Translations under genes and position numbers: made by a program
Assembly: GCA_028711165.1 (NCBI GenBank)
Contig: JAQTST010000001.1
Location: 540,558 to 604,557 of the forward strand
DNA length: 64,000 nucleotides
Reading direction: 5' to 3'
Source of the DNA: Candidatus Nanoarchaeia archaeon
Lineage (GTDB): Archaea; Nanobdellota; Nanobdellia; Pacearchaeales; GW2011-AR1
Shown here: one piece after another, positions 26,414-36,850 of the stretch
Layout of the letters: each line of letters opens with the position of its first letter
Numbering within the stretch: position 1 is the stretch's first letter
The notes under the pieces: generated by a model
Databases searched by the model: none
Told to the model about the DNA's origin: nothing
The model's input: only the letters and a program-made list of their open reading frames with translations

Positions 26414-28938
26414 TAAGAAAAGATTCAAAAAAAATAGAGAAGAAGACAATAAGTTTATTTGAAATTTTCGTGTTAGTTGCCGGAATAGTTGCTTTTGCTT
26501 ATTTTGTCGGTGATGAATTTAAAGTAGTGAGTGCTGCTTCTAATCTCGACGATGGAAGTTGTGAAGGTATTAAATCAGGCTCATTCAGGGCTGATTATAA
26601 AGATGCAGGTGGAATTATTCATAAAGTTGTCATGGATGACCCTCGAAATTGTGTTCGAAGCGCTTCTTCATGTCCAAGCGGAATGTATCAGCAATATTGC
26701 AGAAATGGAGAATGGGAAACTTGCACTTGTATAACTGAGAAAAAAACAACTGGAAAAGCAACCTGCACTTATTTGAGTAAAACTTTTAATATAGACGACA
26801 AGACAACCGAGGGATGTGATAAAAAATGTGGGAGCAATTGTGATGTTTGTGAAAGAAGCTGTTTAAATGGAGGAAAATGGGGAAATTGCATATGCACAAC
26901 CAAAACAGCAGGAGATACAACTGCCAAAGATGATATTAGCAGTTCATTACTTCCTTTCCTTGGAGGAACTTTAATTCCAAAAGAAACTGCTAAACAAGCA
27001 GTAGCAGCAGGAGCAACAGGAGAAAATTTAGCAACAACAGCTGCAGCTACTGAAACAGGTAAGCAGGTAGCAGAACAAGTAATAACAGGAGAGACAGGAC
27101 TTGCATGGGACAAATTTGCATTCACTGCAAACAATGCCTGGTTTAATCTTGCAGCTAATCTCGCTGTTGCAGTTGGACTTTACTTTGGAGTAAAACAATT
27201 AGCATTATTATCCGGATGGAATCCTCAATTAGCTGATCAGGCAGCTTGGTGGCTAGCAGGAGGTTATGGTGTTGGTTCTACAATAGCAATTTTAGGAAGT
27301 CTTTTTACTGAAGGTGGAGCAATCCTTGGAGGAAGTATTTCTGTAGGAGTTTTCGCAGTTCCTTGGTTAGGAATTGTGGGATTGGGGTTGGGAATTTTAG
27401 GCTGTTTATTATTCTGTAAAGAAGCTAAATATCAACAAATCACATTTACCTGTAATCCTTGGCAGCCAGCAACAGGCGGAGCAGATTGCCAGAAATGTAA
27501 TCAGGGACAATTCCCCTGCACAAGTTACAAATGCCAAAGTTTAGGGCAGGGTTGTGAATTATTAAATCCAGGAACAAATACTGAGCTTTGTGATTGGGTA
27601 AACAAAAATGATATTGCTCCTCCGACGATAACTTCATGGAACGGGCCATTGCCAGACGGTTATTCATACACACCAGATACTGCAACACTTCCACCAGACA
27701 AAGGAGTTAAAATAACAACAACAGGCGGATGTATTCCTCCGTTTACAAAATTAACTTATGGAATTTCATTAGACAAACCAGGAAGGTGCAGAATGGAAGT
27801 AAATTCACGAACAGATGATTATGCAAGCATGTCTTTCCCAATCAGCAACGGACTTTACAAATATAACCACACACTTCTTGCTTTCCACGGTGGAACAAGT
27901 GAGTCAGAAGCAGAGGGATTCAACATTCCAAATGGAGGAAATTATGAAGTTTACATAAGATGTGAGAGCAGAAACGGATATTCTAACGAGGGAACATTTG
28001 TATTCAAATATTGCGTTGATGATGAACCCGACAGAACTGCTCCAGAAATAATGCTAACAGACCCATTAAATGGCTGGCCAATTAAGTTCGGGCAGATTTC
28101 AGAAGATGTAAATGTTTACACAGACAAGCCTGCTGAGTGCAGATGGAGTCACAGCGACGAGGATTTTGATTTAATGGCAGGAACAATGGATTGCGATCAG
28201 AGTATTACAGAAGTAAATGCAAACTTGCTATATCAATGCCAGACAACACTTACAGGATTATTAGACAGCGTCGATAATAAGTTCTATTTTAGATGCAAGA
28301 GTTATCCATTAAATCCAGAAGAAGAGAGGTACAAGAATGAAGAATCATATGTTTATACCTTGGTAGGAACAAGAGCATTAGTAATTGACTGGGCTAAACC
28401 CGACGGAATAACAATAAAAGGAGCAACTGATAGTGTCCAAGTAACTCTTGGAGCACACACCTCAGCAGGATATAAAGACGGGAAGGCAATATGTTATTTC
28501 AAGGAAGCAACCAAGCCAGATACAAGTTACGTTCAGTTTGCAAATACAAATACATTCGAGCATTCTCAAGACTTGTGGTTTACCGAAGGAGGATATGACT
28601 ATTCAATAAGATGCTGTGATTTGGGAGGAAACTGCGCTGTTGAAGATATAAGTTTCATCGTCGACACAGACAGAGATGCTCCTATAGTTGCAAGAGTTTA
28701 CAACGATAACAAGAAGCTGAAGATTATAACAAATGAAGAAGCAGAATGTGTTTATGACTTGAATGACTGCACTTACAACTTTGAAGACGGTGTTGCAATG
28801 ACGACGACAAATAAGATAGAACACACAACAGACTGGAATACCAATAGTGATTTCTACATAAAGTGCAAAGATAAGTTTGCAAATGAACCGTTCCCTAACG
28901 AATGCAGTATTATTGCAAGGCCTTTCAGTGGATACTGA
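26410..28938 (+). CDS. Very large Cys-rich membrane/surface protein
   Basis: N-terminal TM, Cys-rich segment, internal Gly/Ala-rich TM hairpin, beta-rich C-terminal domains. Confidence 0.65.
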   Translation: MIRKDSKKIEKKTISLFEIFVLVAGIVAFAYFVGDEFKVVSAASNLDDGSCEGIKSGSFRADYKDAGGIIHKVVMDDPRNCVRSASSCPSGMYQQYCRNGEWETCTCITEKKTTGKATCTYLSKTFNIDDKTTEGCDKKCGSNCDVCERSCLNGGKWGNCICTTKTAGDTTAKDDISSSLLPFLGGTLIPKETAKQAVAAGATGENLATTAAATETGKQVAEQVITGETGLAWDKFAFTANNAWFNLAANLAVAVGLYFGVKQLALLSGWNPQLADQAAWWLAGGYGVGSTIAILGSLFTEGGAILGGSISVGVFAVPWLGIVGLGLGILGCLLFCKEAKYQQITFTCNPWQPATGGADCQKCNQGQFPCTSYKCQSLGQGCELLNPGTNTELCDWVNKNDIAPPTITSWNGPLPDGYSYTPDTATLPPDKGVKITTTGGCIPPFTKLTYGISLDKPGRCRMEVNSRTDDYASMSFPISNGLYKYNHTLLAFHGGTSESEAEGFNIPNGGNYEVYIRCESRNGYSNEGTFVFKYCVDDEPDRTAPEIMLTDPLNGWPIKFGQISEDVNVYTDKPAECRWSHSDEDFDLMAGTMDCDQSITEVNANLLYQCQTTLTGLLDSVDNKFYFRCKSYPLNPEEERYKNEESYVYTLVGTRALVIDWAKPDGITIKGATDSVQVTLGAHTSAGYKDGKAICYFKEATKPDTSYVQFANTNTFEHSQDLWFTEGGYDYSIRCCDLGGNCAVEDISFIVDTDRDAPIVARVYNDNKKLKIITNEEAECVYDLNDCTYNFEDGVAMTTTNKIEHTTDWNTNSDFYIKCKDKFANEPFPNECSIIARPFSGY

Positions 28939-28979
28939 AATTAGAAAAAACTTATAAATTATATTCTACATTTTTAGAT

Positions 28980-29411
28980 ATGAAACAAAAAAATGGGGCG
29001 ATAGAATTATCATTCGGGATGATTTTTTCGGTAGTGTTGATAATCGTTTTTCTTGCATTTGGGTTTTATGCAATTACTAAATTTATTGATTTGCAGAAGA
29101 CAATACAGATTGAAAAATTTCTCAGTGATTTGCAGAGTGATGTAGATAAGATGTGGAAGAGTTCGCAGGGAAGCCAGACAGTTGAATATATGCTCCCGTC
29201 AAATGTTGTTTCAGTATGTTTTAAAGACGACGAATTTGAAAATCTGCAGTTCAGTTCGAATAATATAATAAGAGGAAAAATGATTCAGCACATAGATATT
29301 GAAAAGACAATTGGGAGCGATGATTCTCTGTGCTTCCAAAATGCCGACGGGAAAGTAAGCATGACTCTTGTAAAAAACTTTGGAGAGGTGCTGGTTACAG
29401 TCACAGAATAA
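28980..29411 (+). CDS. Pilin-like protein
   Basis: MKQKNGAIELSFGMIFSVVLIIVFLAFGF. Confidence 0.6.
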   Translation: MKQKNGAIELSFGMIFSVVLIIVFLAFGFYAITKFIDLQKTIQIEKFLSDLQSDVDKMWKSSQGSQTVEYMLPSNVVSVCFKDDEFENLQFSSNNIIRGKMIQHIDIEKTIGSDDSLCFQNADGKVSMTLVKNFGEVLVTVTE

Positions 29412-29412
29412 A

Positions 29413-30345
29413 ATGGAAAACCAGAGAGGTGCCTTGGAGATTTCTTTCGGATGGTTATTTGCCATTGTTGCAGGAATCGTGATAATCTTTGTTGCAATTT
29501 ATTTCAGCTCAAAAATCATCGGAACAGAACAGGAAACAAAAAGCGCTGAAACCGGAAAAGAAATCGGGACTCTGCTGAATCCTCTTGAGACAGGTTTTGA
29601 ATCAGCACAAACAACGTCGATAACAATCCCTGTAGACACAAGGATAAATAATAAATGCGAGCTGACAGGAACATTCGGAAGGCAGACAATTCAGCTGGAC
29701 CAGAGAAGTTTTAATGAGTGGACAAAGACAGATGTCGATGTATTTTTTTACAATAAATATATTTTCTCCGACGATGAACTTACAGGAAAAAAATTTTACA
29801 TTTTTTCAAAGCCGTTTGACTTTCCCTTCAAGGTTGCTGATTTAATCTACATGACAACTGCCGACGACAGATATTGTTTTATCGACGCTCCTGATGAAAT
29901 CGAGGAAGAGATATCAAATCTGAATCAGGCAAACCTTTTGACAAAAAATTGTTCTGGAAATGAAATTGAGGTTTGTTTCAATAATCAAAATTGTGATGTT
30001 GAGGTAGATTACAATGCCGGAAGGATTGGGAAGGGCGGAGAATTTGTATATTTTGACGTCGGAGATAGTGCACTAATGTATGCAGGAATTTTTGCAGAAA
30101 AAGCAGTTTATGAATGCCAGTTGAGAAGACTCATGCTTAGAGTCAAAGAGCTTTCGCTTTTGTACATAGACAAAGAAACAATCAGCAGAAAAAACGGATG
30201 CAGTGATGAATCTCTTGCAGGAGATTTGGGGGTATTGAGCGAACTTGCGGGCGGGATGGAAAATTCTGAAGAAATTAGCCTTGTGAAAGAGAAAGCCGAG
30301 GATATTAACAACAGAAATGAAGGGAGATTATGCAGATTATGGTGA
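29413..30345 (+). CDS. Pilin-like protein
   Basis: MENQRGALEISFGWLFAIVAGIVIIFVAIYF. Confidence 0.6.
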   Translation: MENQRGALEISFGWLFAIVAGIVIIFVAIYFSSKIIGTEQETKSAETGKEIGTLLNPLETGFESAQTTSITIPVDTRINNKCELTGTFGRQTIQLDQRSFNEWTKTDVDVFFYNKYIFSDDELTGKKFYIFSKPFDFPFKVADLIYMTTADDRYCFIDAPDEIEEEISNLNQANLLTKNCSGNEIEVCFNNQNCDVEVDYNAGRIGKGGEFVYFDVGDSALMYAGIFAEKAVYECQLRRLMLRVKELSLLYIDKETISRKNGCSDESLAGDLGVLSELAGGMENSEEISLVKEKAEDINNRNEGRLCRLW

Positions 30346-30869
30346 ATATTTTCGCTAACCGCAACAGAAAAGCCCAAATGAAAATTCAGCAGATGATGTT
30401 TATGATACTGGCAGTTACCTTTTTGTTTATTTTAGTCGGCGTGTTTTTTCTGGCAATAAGGTTATCAACTTTAAAGCAAACAGCGACGGCAATTGGGGAG
30501 GAAAGTGCAAAACTTCTCGTGTCAAAACTTGCAAATTCCCCTGAATTTTCCTGCGAAAATGCTTTTGGTGCAAAGACAAGTTGTGTTGATTTCGACAAAG
30601 TTATGGCACTGAAAGATTTAGATGAATATTCAAATTTCTGGGGAACAGCGAAGATAGAGATAAGAAAGATTTTTCCGTCGGGAAATATTACCTGCAGTTT
30701 AGATAATTACCCCAACTGTGAAATTGTCAATATTTTAGACAGGAAAGTAAATGCTCTGCCGCCATCTTCAAATTTTATTTCATTATGCAGGAAAGAGAAA
30801 ACCGAGAGAATGGTATATGATAAATGCGAATTAGCCTTGCTGATGGTTAGTTCAGAGGACAAAAGATGA
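30330..30869 (+). CDS. Pilin-like protein
   Basis: NRKAQMKIQQMMFMILAVTFLFILVGVFF. Confidence 0.6.
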   Translation: MQIMVNIFANRNRKAQMKIQQMMFMILAVTFLFILVGVFFLAIRLSTLKQTATAIGEESAKLLVSKLANSPEFSCENAFGAKTSCVDFDKVMALKDLDEYSNFWGTAKIEIRKIFPSGNITCSLDNYPNCEIVNILDRKVNALPPSSNFISLCRKEKTERMVYDKCELALLMVSSEDKR

Positions 30870-31351
30870 AAAAAGTAAATAATAAAGGACAAGAGGAAAT
30901 AGTTGGGTTTGTTGTAATTATTGTGATAGTATCTGTTGCAATGATAATCCTGCTGTGGTTTTTGCTAAATAGCCCGAGCGAATCAGCAGTTGAAAATTTT
31001 GAGATTGAGAGTTTTATCCAGACGACATTACAATATACAACCAGTTGCGAGGGGCAGGTGGAATTTTTATCTCTGCAGAATTTGATAATTGCCTGCAACG
31101 AAGGAGGAAAATGCCTTGATGAAAGCGACAGTTGTGTTGTTCTTAACGAAACACTGAAAGAAATTATAGAAAGTTCCTGGCCTGTCAGCGAACAAAGTGC
31201 AATAAAAGGCTACAAATTAAATGTCTATATCGAGGATTTAGAGGCATTACAAATTCAAAAAGGAAATGAAACGACAAATTACAAGGGAGCATTTCAGGAT
31301 TTTGCAAGAAGCGGAAAGGATTACAAAGTTTCCTTAAATGTTTATTATTAA
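30866..31351 (+). CDS. Pilin-like protein
   Basis: NNKGQEEIVGFVVIIVIVSVAMIILLWF. Confidence 0.6.
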   Translation: MKKVNNKGQEEIVGFVVIIVIVSVAMIILLWFLLNSPSESAVENFEIESFIQTTLQYTTSCEGQVEFLSLQNLIIACNEGGKCLDESDSCVVLNETLKEIIESSWPVSEQSAIKGYKLNVYIEDLEALQIQKGNETTNYKGAFQDFARSGKDYKVSLNVYY

Positions 31352-31695
31352 ATTTTAATATGAATTGTCACCAAGTCAGTTATTATCTTAGGCTTGTGCC
31401 TTATCCTGTTTTTTGTTTTCTCCTCGGTAATTTCAATAAATCCTAATCTCTCAAGGAGTTTAACATCATCATGAACTGCCTTAAAACTTCTATCGAGTTT
31501 TTTAGCTAAGTCATATAGAGATTCTGGTTTTTCATTTTTGATTACGTCGAGCATTCTTGCTTTTTCTTTTGTTAATAATTGCTTTATGGCAGAGATTCCT
31601 GAAAAATCATAACCCTTCTTATCTTTTGCATCTTTTTTAAATAAAGTAAATGCTCCCTTAGATTCCTTTAATGTTATTTCCCTCGTCGTTGTCAT
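31348..31695 (-). CDS. Winged-HTH transcriptional regulator (COG4190-like)
   Basis: EKPESLYDLAKKLDRSFKAVHDDVKLLERLGFIEI. Confidence 0.75.
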   Translation of the reverse strand: MTTTREITLKESKGAFTLFKKDAKDKKGYDFSGISAIKQLLTKEKARMLDVIKNEKPESLYDLAKKLDRSFKAVHDDVKLLERLGFIEITEEKTKNRIRHKPKIITDLVTIHIKI

Positions 31696-31721
31696 TGTAT
31701 TATCTTTTTATTTATATATGT

Positions 31722-31735
31722 AAGATATATATCTT
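31722..31735. promoter_or_regulatory. Candidate operator palindrome upstream of HTH gene
   Basis: AAGATATATATCTT perfect palindrome; related GATATATAT nearby. Confidence 0.4.
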
Positions 31736-31872
31736 GTATTTATATATTTTTTTATGATAGATATATATTGTTGAAAAATAAGGCTCTGAAGATTTAATGG
31801 ATTTTAGTGTAATCATACATTAGTGATATCATAACTTTTATAAATAAAATCCTAAATAAAGCATAAAATTAT

Positions 31873-32090
31873 AGCTTGCAGCAGGAAGTTACAACAAGCT
31901 TTTTAAAGAAAAATTGATTTTTCAGTATAACACTTACAAGAGTGGTCTAATAGGGTGTTAGATATCATATTCAAACAATGGATGAGTACCCTATCTTGTC
32001 TGTTGGGAGAGGGTTGTCATAGACAATCAAGCGTAGGGTAAGAAATTAATGAACTTGCTCTATAAGAGAGTTGAAAGGAGGTTAAAAAAG
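31873..32090 (+). promoter_or_regulatory. Structured 5' leader of S-layer gene
   Basis: AGCTTG/CAAGCT; TAACAC/GTGTTA; ATAGGGT, ACCCTAT and TAGGGTA competing arms; TTGTCT/AGACAA nested; AACT..CTCT-ata-AGAG.AGTT; GGAGGT before ATG. Confidence 0.55.
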
Positions 32091-34745
32091 ATGAGGAAAA
32101 TTTTCAAAAAAGTATCAGCAATCGCGGCTAGCGCATTGATGGTTGGACTTACTATGGGAACTGCTGTTGCTGCAAATTATCCAAACCCTTTCGTGGTTTC
32201 TGGAGTTGCAGATGTAGCAATTGTTTATGGTACAGGTTCTGGAGTTTCTACACTTGACTTAGTTCAGGCAGGAAATATTCAGAGTAATTTACAGTCATAT
32301 ATGACTGGTTCAACAGGCGGTGATACAAGTATTAGTGGAGAAGCTGCTGGATTATTCGGAAGCGGATCATCACAGCTATACGTCAATAATACATTAAATT
32401 CTGTAAAGAGTGGAGGTTTGTCAAAATCAAATCTTCCTACAATTCTTGCAGATCAAACTTTCTCAGGAAATGTTGATGCTACCATAACGCAAACAATTAC
32501 TATGGGTTCACTCCCAGTATTACAATTTGCTAAGCAACCAACAAGTGAAGATGACCCTGATTTCGGGTGGAGCTTTAGTACAACTTCAGGAAAATATCTA
32601 TATAATGCATCAGCAAGTTTCAGCAAAGCTGTAAACTTTACTAGTGCAGATTCTGAAGGTGAAGACATAAACTTGTTTGGAACAACATGGACAGTTAGTT
32701 CATCTACAGATACTACAGATTTAGTATTGCTAAAAAGTGCTGAGAAAATAAGTTTATCAAGTGATGCTCCAACAGCATCAGTTACTATTGAAGGAAAAGT
32801 TTATACAGTTGAATTAATCTCAGCTTCAGACACAGCTGCTACTGTTGCTATAACAGATAGTGCTGGAACAACTGAAACTAAAGAGATTAATGAAGCTGCT
32901 TCAAAGACAGTTAACGGCATAACAGTTGCTATAACAACTGCAGATGAAACAAACTTAAAATTATCTGCAACAATTGTAGCAGGTAGCAATAAGATAACTC
33001 TTACTGATGATACTGCTGTAACAGTTGGTGAAGCCGGAACAGTTATTGATGGAACAAAAGTAGATCTTCTTGGAGGAACAACTGCATGTACAAAATTAAC
33101 AGTTAGTGTTTTTGCTCCTGAATCGGACAAGGATGCAATCCTTCCCGGAGAAATCTTTATGGACCCTGTATTTGGGACATTCAAAGTTGACTTTTCAGGA
33201 TTAAATATTGCTGATGATAGTACAAGCAGAGAAGATATTAAAATTGCAAACAGTGGAGATGATAAAATGCAAATTACCATGACTGATTATAGAGGATATA
33301 CAAAATCTTTCCAATATGTATATAATGGGTCAGCTATGGCACTTCAATGGGATACTAATGGACGTAACATTGTAGTAAAGGAGAGAAGTCCTGTAAACTA
33401 TTCTGATTATGTTGTTCTTGGTAATGAAGATGATGGAAGGTTAGTTAAGTTAACAACAATAACTAACTATTCAGCTACAACTACCACAGATGCAATAGTA
33501 TTCACAGATGTCTTTTCAGGAGAGACATATACTGCTACAGGAAGTACTGAAGGAAGTAAAACTGTAACTATCGGAGGAAATGACTACACTGTAGTATATA
33601 ACTTCGCTAGTGAAATTGCTTCAGAAGCAAGAACAGTATTTATACAATCTCCAGATAGTACAGCTGTGGGAGATATGATTATTTACCCAACAATAAGTAC
33701 TGCTAAAGGTGCAAAGGTAATGTTTTACAAACCATTGACAATAAATATTAGTCAGTGGGATGCTGCTACAGATGATGGTAGAGGAGCTACAGGAGCTACT
33801 GGTTCTGCGACAGGCAATCAGTTAGAAAACATTAAGATTCCAAATGGTGCAAACTCATACCAAACTATTGCTGTTGATCCAGTTGGAGAGAATCTAACTG
33901 TGAACAGTATAGAACTTTATAACGAAAAGAACTTTACTGTTGTTAATATGACAAGTATTGGGCTTAGTTTCAATTTCTCAAGAGTTGGTGGAGATAATTC
34001 AAATGCAACATTAAGAATCCATCTTCAAGACGAAGATAGAAATGGTAATATTGCAAACCCTGCTGTAGTTGTTATAGAAGAGAAAGATGATGGTAACAGT
34101 TATGAAACTTTCATTATTACTACAGAAGAAGGTAGTTCAGCTGATGATGGTATCGGAGTAAGTGATGTATTAAGATCATGGAGTAAAGATGCTACATGGA
34201 ATGCTATATCTCTTTATTCTGATAGCAAAAAGACAAAAGAAGCTGACAGATGGGGAACAATTGCACTTATAGACTCAGCCGATTCAGATCAGAAGACTGC
34301 TACAATTAGCTATCCTGATGATCAGTTATATGCTTTGACATATATAGCTGAAGAAGCTGCTGCAATAACTACATCTGGTGCATCAGGCACAACTTCACTT
34401 GGAGAAGTTCTAGTAACTGACTCTGAAGTTAGTTCTGTAAGCACAAAGAATCTAATTGTTGTTGGTGGAAGCTGTATTAACTCTGCTGCTGCTACAATAT
34501 TAGGAAGCACTTGTGGAAGTAGTTTCACAGACAAGACAGGCATTGGTTCAGGACAATTCTTGATCCAAAGTTTAACAAGTCCCTACTCAGCAAGTCAAAT
34601 TGCTTTAGTAGTTGCTGGTTATGAAGCTGCTGATACTGTAAACGCTGCTACTTACTTAAGAACTAAAATTGTTGATACAACAGTGGGTAAGAAGTACAAA
34701 GGTACTTCTGCAACATCTGCTGAACTTGTAACAACAACAGCATAA
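32091..34745 (+). CDS. S-layer protein
   Basis: Signal peptide MRKIFKKVSAIAASALMVGLTMGTAVAANYPNPFV...DVAIVYGTGSGVSTLDLVQAGNI; Thr/Ser/Ala-rich ectodomain; SD GGAGGT. Confidence 0.85.
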   Translation: MRKIFKKVSAIAASALMVGLTMGTAVAANYPNPFVVSGVADVAIVYGTGSGVSTLDLVQAGNIQSNLQSYMTGSTGGDTSISGEAAGLFGSGSSQLYVNNTLNSVKSGGLSKSNLPTILADQTFSGNVDATITQTITMGSLPVLQFAKQPTSEDDPDFGWSFSTTSGKYLYNASASFSKAVNFTSADSEGEDINLFGTTWTVSSSTDTTDLVLLKSAEKISLSSDAPTASVTIEGKVYTVELISASDTAATVAITDSAGTTETKEINEAASKTVNGITVAITTADETNLKLSATIVAGSNKITLTDDTAVTVGEAGTVIDGTKVDLLGGTTACTKLTVSVFAPESDKDAILPGEIFMDPVFGTFKVDFSGLNIADDSTSREDIKIANSGDDKMQITMTDYRGYTKSFQYVYNGSAMALQWDTNGRNIVVKERSPVNYSDYVVLGNEDDGRLVKLTTITNYSATTTTDAIVFTDVFSGETYTATGSTEGSKTVTIGGNDYTVVYNFASEIASEARTVFIQSPDSTAVGDMIIYPTISTAKGAKVMFYKPLTINISQWDAATDDGRGATGATGSATGNQLENIKIPNGANSYQTIAVDPVGENLTVNSIELYNEKNFTVVNMTSIGLSFNFSRVGGDNSNATLRIHLQDEDRNGNIANPAVVVIEEKDDGNSYETFIITTEEGSSADDGIGVSDVLRSWSKDATWNAISLYSDSKKTKEADRWGTIALIDSADSDQKTATISYPDDQLYALTYIAEEAAAITTSGASGTTSLGEVLVTDSEVSSVSTKNLIVVGGSCINSAAATILGSTCGSSFTDKTGIGSGQFLIQSLTSPYSASQIALVVAGYEAADTVNAATYLRTKIVDTTVGKKYKGTSATSAELVTTTA

Positions 34746-34841
34746 AGGCATTTATTTTTTATTTTTCTTTTTCTTTATTTTTTATCCTTACTGAAAGTTA
34801 CCATGATAAAGTTTTTATATGAAAAAATAATTTGATAATAT

Positions 34842-35417
34842 ATGAGAAAGATAATTTCAAGGGAAGAGGAGGAAAGAAAGAGAAAAGGAAGCCAGTTACT
34901 CGTGGGAGGAATTTTGATATTAGTAATGGTTTTGAGTGTTCTTGGATATTCTCTTGGAAGCCAGGAAGAAGAAAAGACAGAGAAAGTTAATTATGGAGGA
35001 TTTAGCTTTTTGAAACAAAATGGTTTTTGGATATTGGATTTGGAAAATTTGAAGTTTTACTTTGAATATAATCCTAATGAAGTTGAGAAAATTGGCGGGG
35101 TATTGAATCCACTGAAAAATTATTTAGATAAACCAGTGTATATTTATTCGGAAAATTCTGAAGCAGAAGCAGAGATTTATAAAAATTTATTTTACTATAA
35201 TCAAATCGTCGAGAGAATGCAGAACGCGTGCCCCGAAGAAGAAAAATGTGATGAAAGCTGGCCTGTAAAAACCTGTGAAAATAATTTTGTGATTCTGAGA
35301 GAAAGCAATGAAACAGGGATAAAACAGGAAGGGAATTGTGTGTTTATCGACGGTAAAAGAGAAGATTTAGTTGAACTGAGCGATGTTTTTTTGTATAAGA
35401 TAATTGGAATACAATAA
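34842..35417 (+). CDS. Membrane-anchored hypothetical protein
   Basis: N-terminal TM (LLVGGILILVMVLSVLGYSL) plus soluble domain with Cys. Confidence 0.55.
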   Translation: MRKIISREEEERKRKGSQLLVGGILILVMVLSVLGYSLGSQEEEKTEKVNYGGFSFLKQNGFWILDLENLKFYFEYNPNEVEKIGGVLNPLKNYLDKPVYIYSENSEAEAEIYKNLFYYNQIVERMQNACPEEEKCDESWPVKTCENNFVILRESNETGIKQEGNCVFIDGKREDLVELSDVFLYKIIGIQ

Positions 35418-35448
35418 AACTTATAAATCAAGGAGGAAATCTAAGAAT

Positions 35449-36228
35449 ATGCCAAAAGAGAGAAAAACTACAAAGAAAAAAGAAGTAAAAGAGCCGAAGC
35501 CAGAGGGAGAAAAAGTCTGTGAGATTTTTGAAGTTAAAAAAGAAGAAGGCAGAGAAAAAATAGTTGAAAGTTGCGGAACTGAGGAACCGAAGGCAGCTTC
35601 AGATGTACAAAGGAAAAAAGAAAATAAAATATTCAAAATAATTATAATAACTCTGATAGGATTTATCTTAATGTTTCTTGTTGTTGTCTGGGCAGTGAAC
35701 TATTTTAATCAGATTAATGTCGGCGGAGTTATATTCGAAATGGATAAAACCACAATGACAGGAAAAATATTGTACAAAACATCTATCCCGGTATCATATA
35801 AAGACGGAACAACCGGAAAAGTTATATCTGCTGATTATAATTTTTATTTCAGAACAGACCCCAGAATATTAGAGAAAGTTCCTTTTCAAGGGAAAATTAA
35901 TTTGCGGGATAATATGGTAATTAATATGACAGAAGATTTTAACTGCGATGGATACGGTATTATTGCTGTAGCAAATATTCTGAAGCTGTATGAAGTAATC
36001 GGCGTGAAAGTAATAAAAGATGAAGATGCCACATGCGACGAGCTTTATGGAAGATATATGTACCTTAATCTAAAAGGCGGTGAAGAAACTTTTGTTAATA
36101 CTTATGGAATACAAGAAACCTGCCAGAATATTTATATTAATGATTGTGAAATTCTGGAAGGAACAGAAAGATTCATGCTGGAAACATTAATTGAAGTTAA
36201 TAAAAATTTGGATAAAAAAAGAGATTGA
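35449..36228 (+). CDS. Membrane-anchored hypothetical protein
   Basis: Charged N-terminus, one TM, ectodomain. Confidence 0.55.
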   Translation: MPKERKTTKKKEVKEPKPEGEKVCEIFEVKKEEGREKIVESCGTEEPKAASDVQRKKENKIFKIIIITLIGFILMFLVVVWAVNYFNQINVGGVIFEMDKTTMTGKILYKTSIPVSYKDGTTGKVISADYNFYFRTDPRILEKVPFQGKINLRDNMVINMTEDFNCDGYGIIAVANILKLYEVIGVKVIKDEDATCDELYGRYMYLNLKGGEETFVNTYGIQETCQNIYINDCEILEGTERFMLETLIEVNKNLDKKRD

Positions 36229-36244
36229 TATTTCTTTGAGAATT

Positions 36245-36802
36245 CTAGTGTTTCCTGGAGCGCTTGGATTTATGGGAATTTTTTCTTGAGTCATATAAAC
36301 TGATTATGTCGGAATAAAAAGGAATCTCTTTTATCTTGAAAAACTTGACACTCAAAAACCAAATTCCGACGACAAAAACTGTGCTTCCGACGTACCAGAA
36401 TATTTTATGGGTTATATCAAAAAAAGAATTTCCTGAAACCAGCAAGATAGAAAGGAGGAAAATTCTTAATATATTTAGTAACAGAAGCGATGAAAAAGAA
36501 AAAAGCAAGATTAGCATTCTTTTTTTCAAATTTATCTTCGGAGTTGACAGATTTAAAATTAGCAAAAGGAAATATGCAGAACCTGCTACGCAGGCACCGA
36601 TTATTTCTATCGGAATGTTATTTACAAAAATTATATTTGAAATAATTGACGTGTTAAAAAAAGATTTGAGGAGGAGAAAAACAGGATAAATAGTAAGGGG
36701 GAGGAAGATAAAATGAAAAATGTTGAGTCCGAGAATTCCCAATACAACCAGTATAAAATATCGGGAGATTATATCTAATGCGTATTTCACATCTTTTTTC
36801 AT
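36245..36802 (-). CDS. Archaeosortase/exosortase family protein
   Basis: IEIIGACVAGSAYFLLLILNLST; LLLLNILRIFLLSILL; ITHKIFWYVGS (Cys/Arg/His arrangement). Confidence 0.7.
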   Translation of the reverse strand: MKKDVKYALDIISRYFILVVLGILGLNIFHFIFLPLTIYPVFLLLKSFFNTSIISNIIFVNNIPIEIIGACVAGSAYFLLLILNLSTPKINLKKRMLILLFSFSSLLLLNILRIFLLSILLVSGNSFFDITHKIFWYVGSTVFVVGIWFLSVKFFKIKEIPFYSDIISLYDSRKNSHKSKRSRKH

Positions 36803-36850
36803 AATATAGACAGTGGAAATATATTTAAATAATTTTGGCATCTAAAGAAA

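Noticed and set aside
32801-33280. 159-aa minus-strand ORF
   Set aside because: Antisense shadow of the repetitive Thr/Ala-rich S-layer gene.
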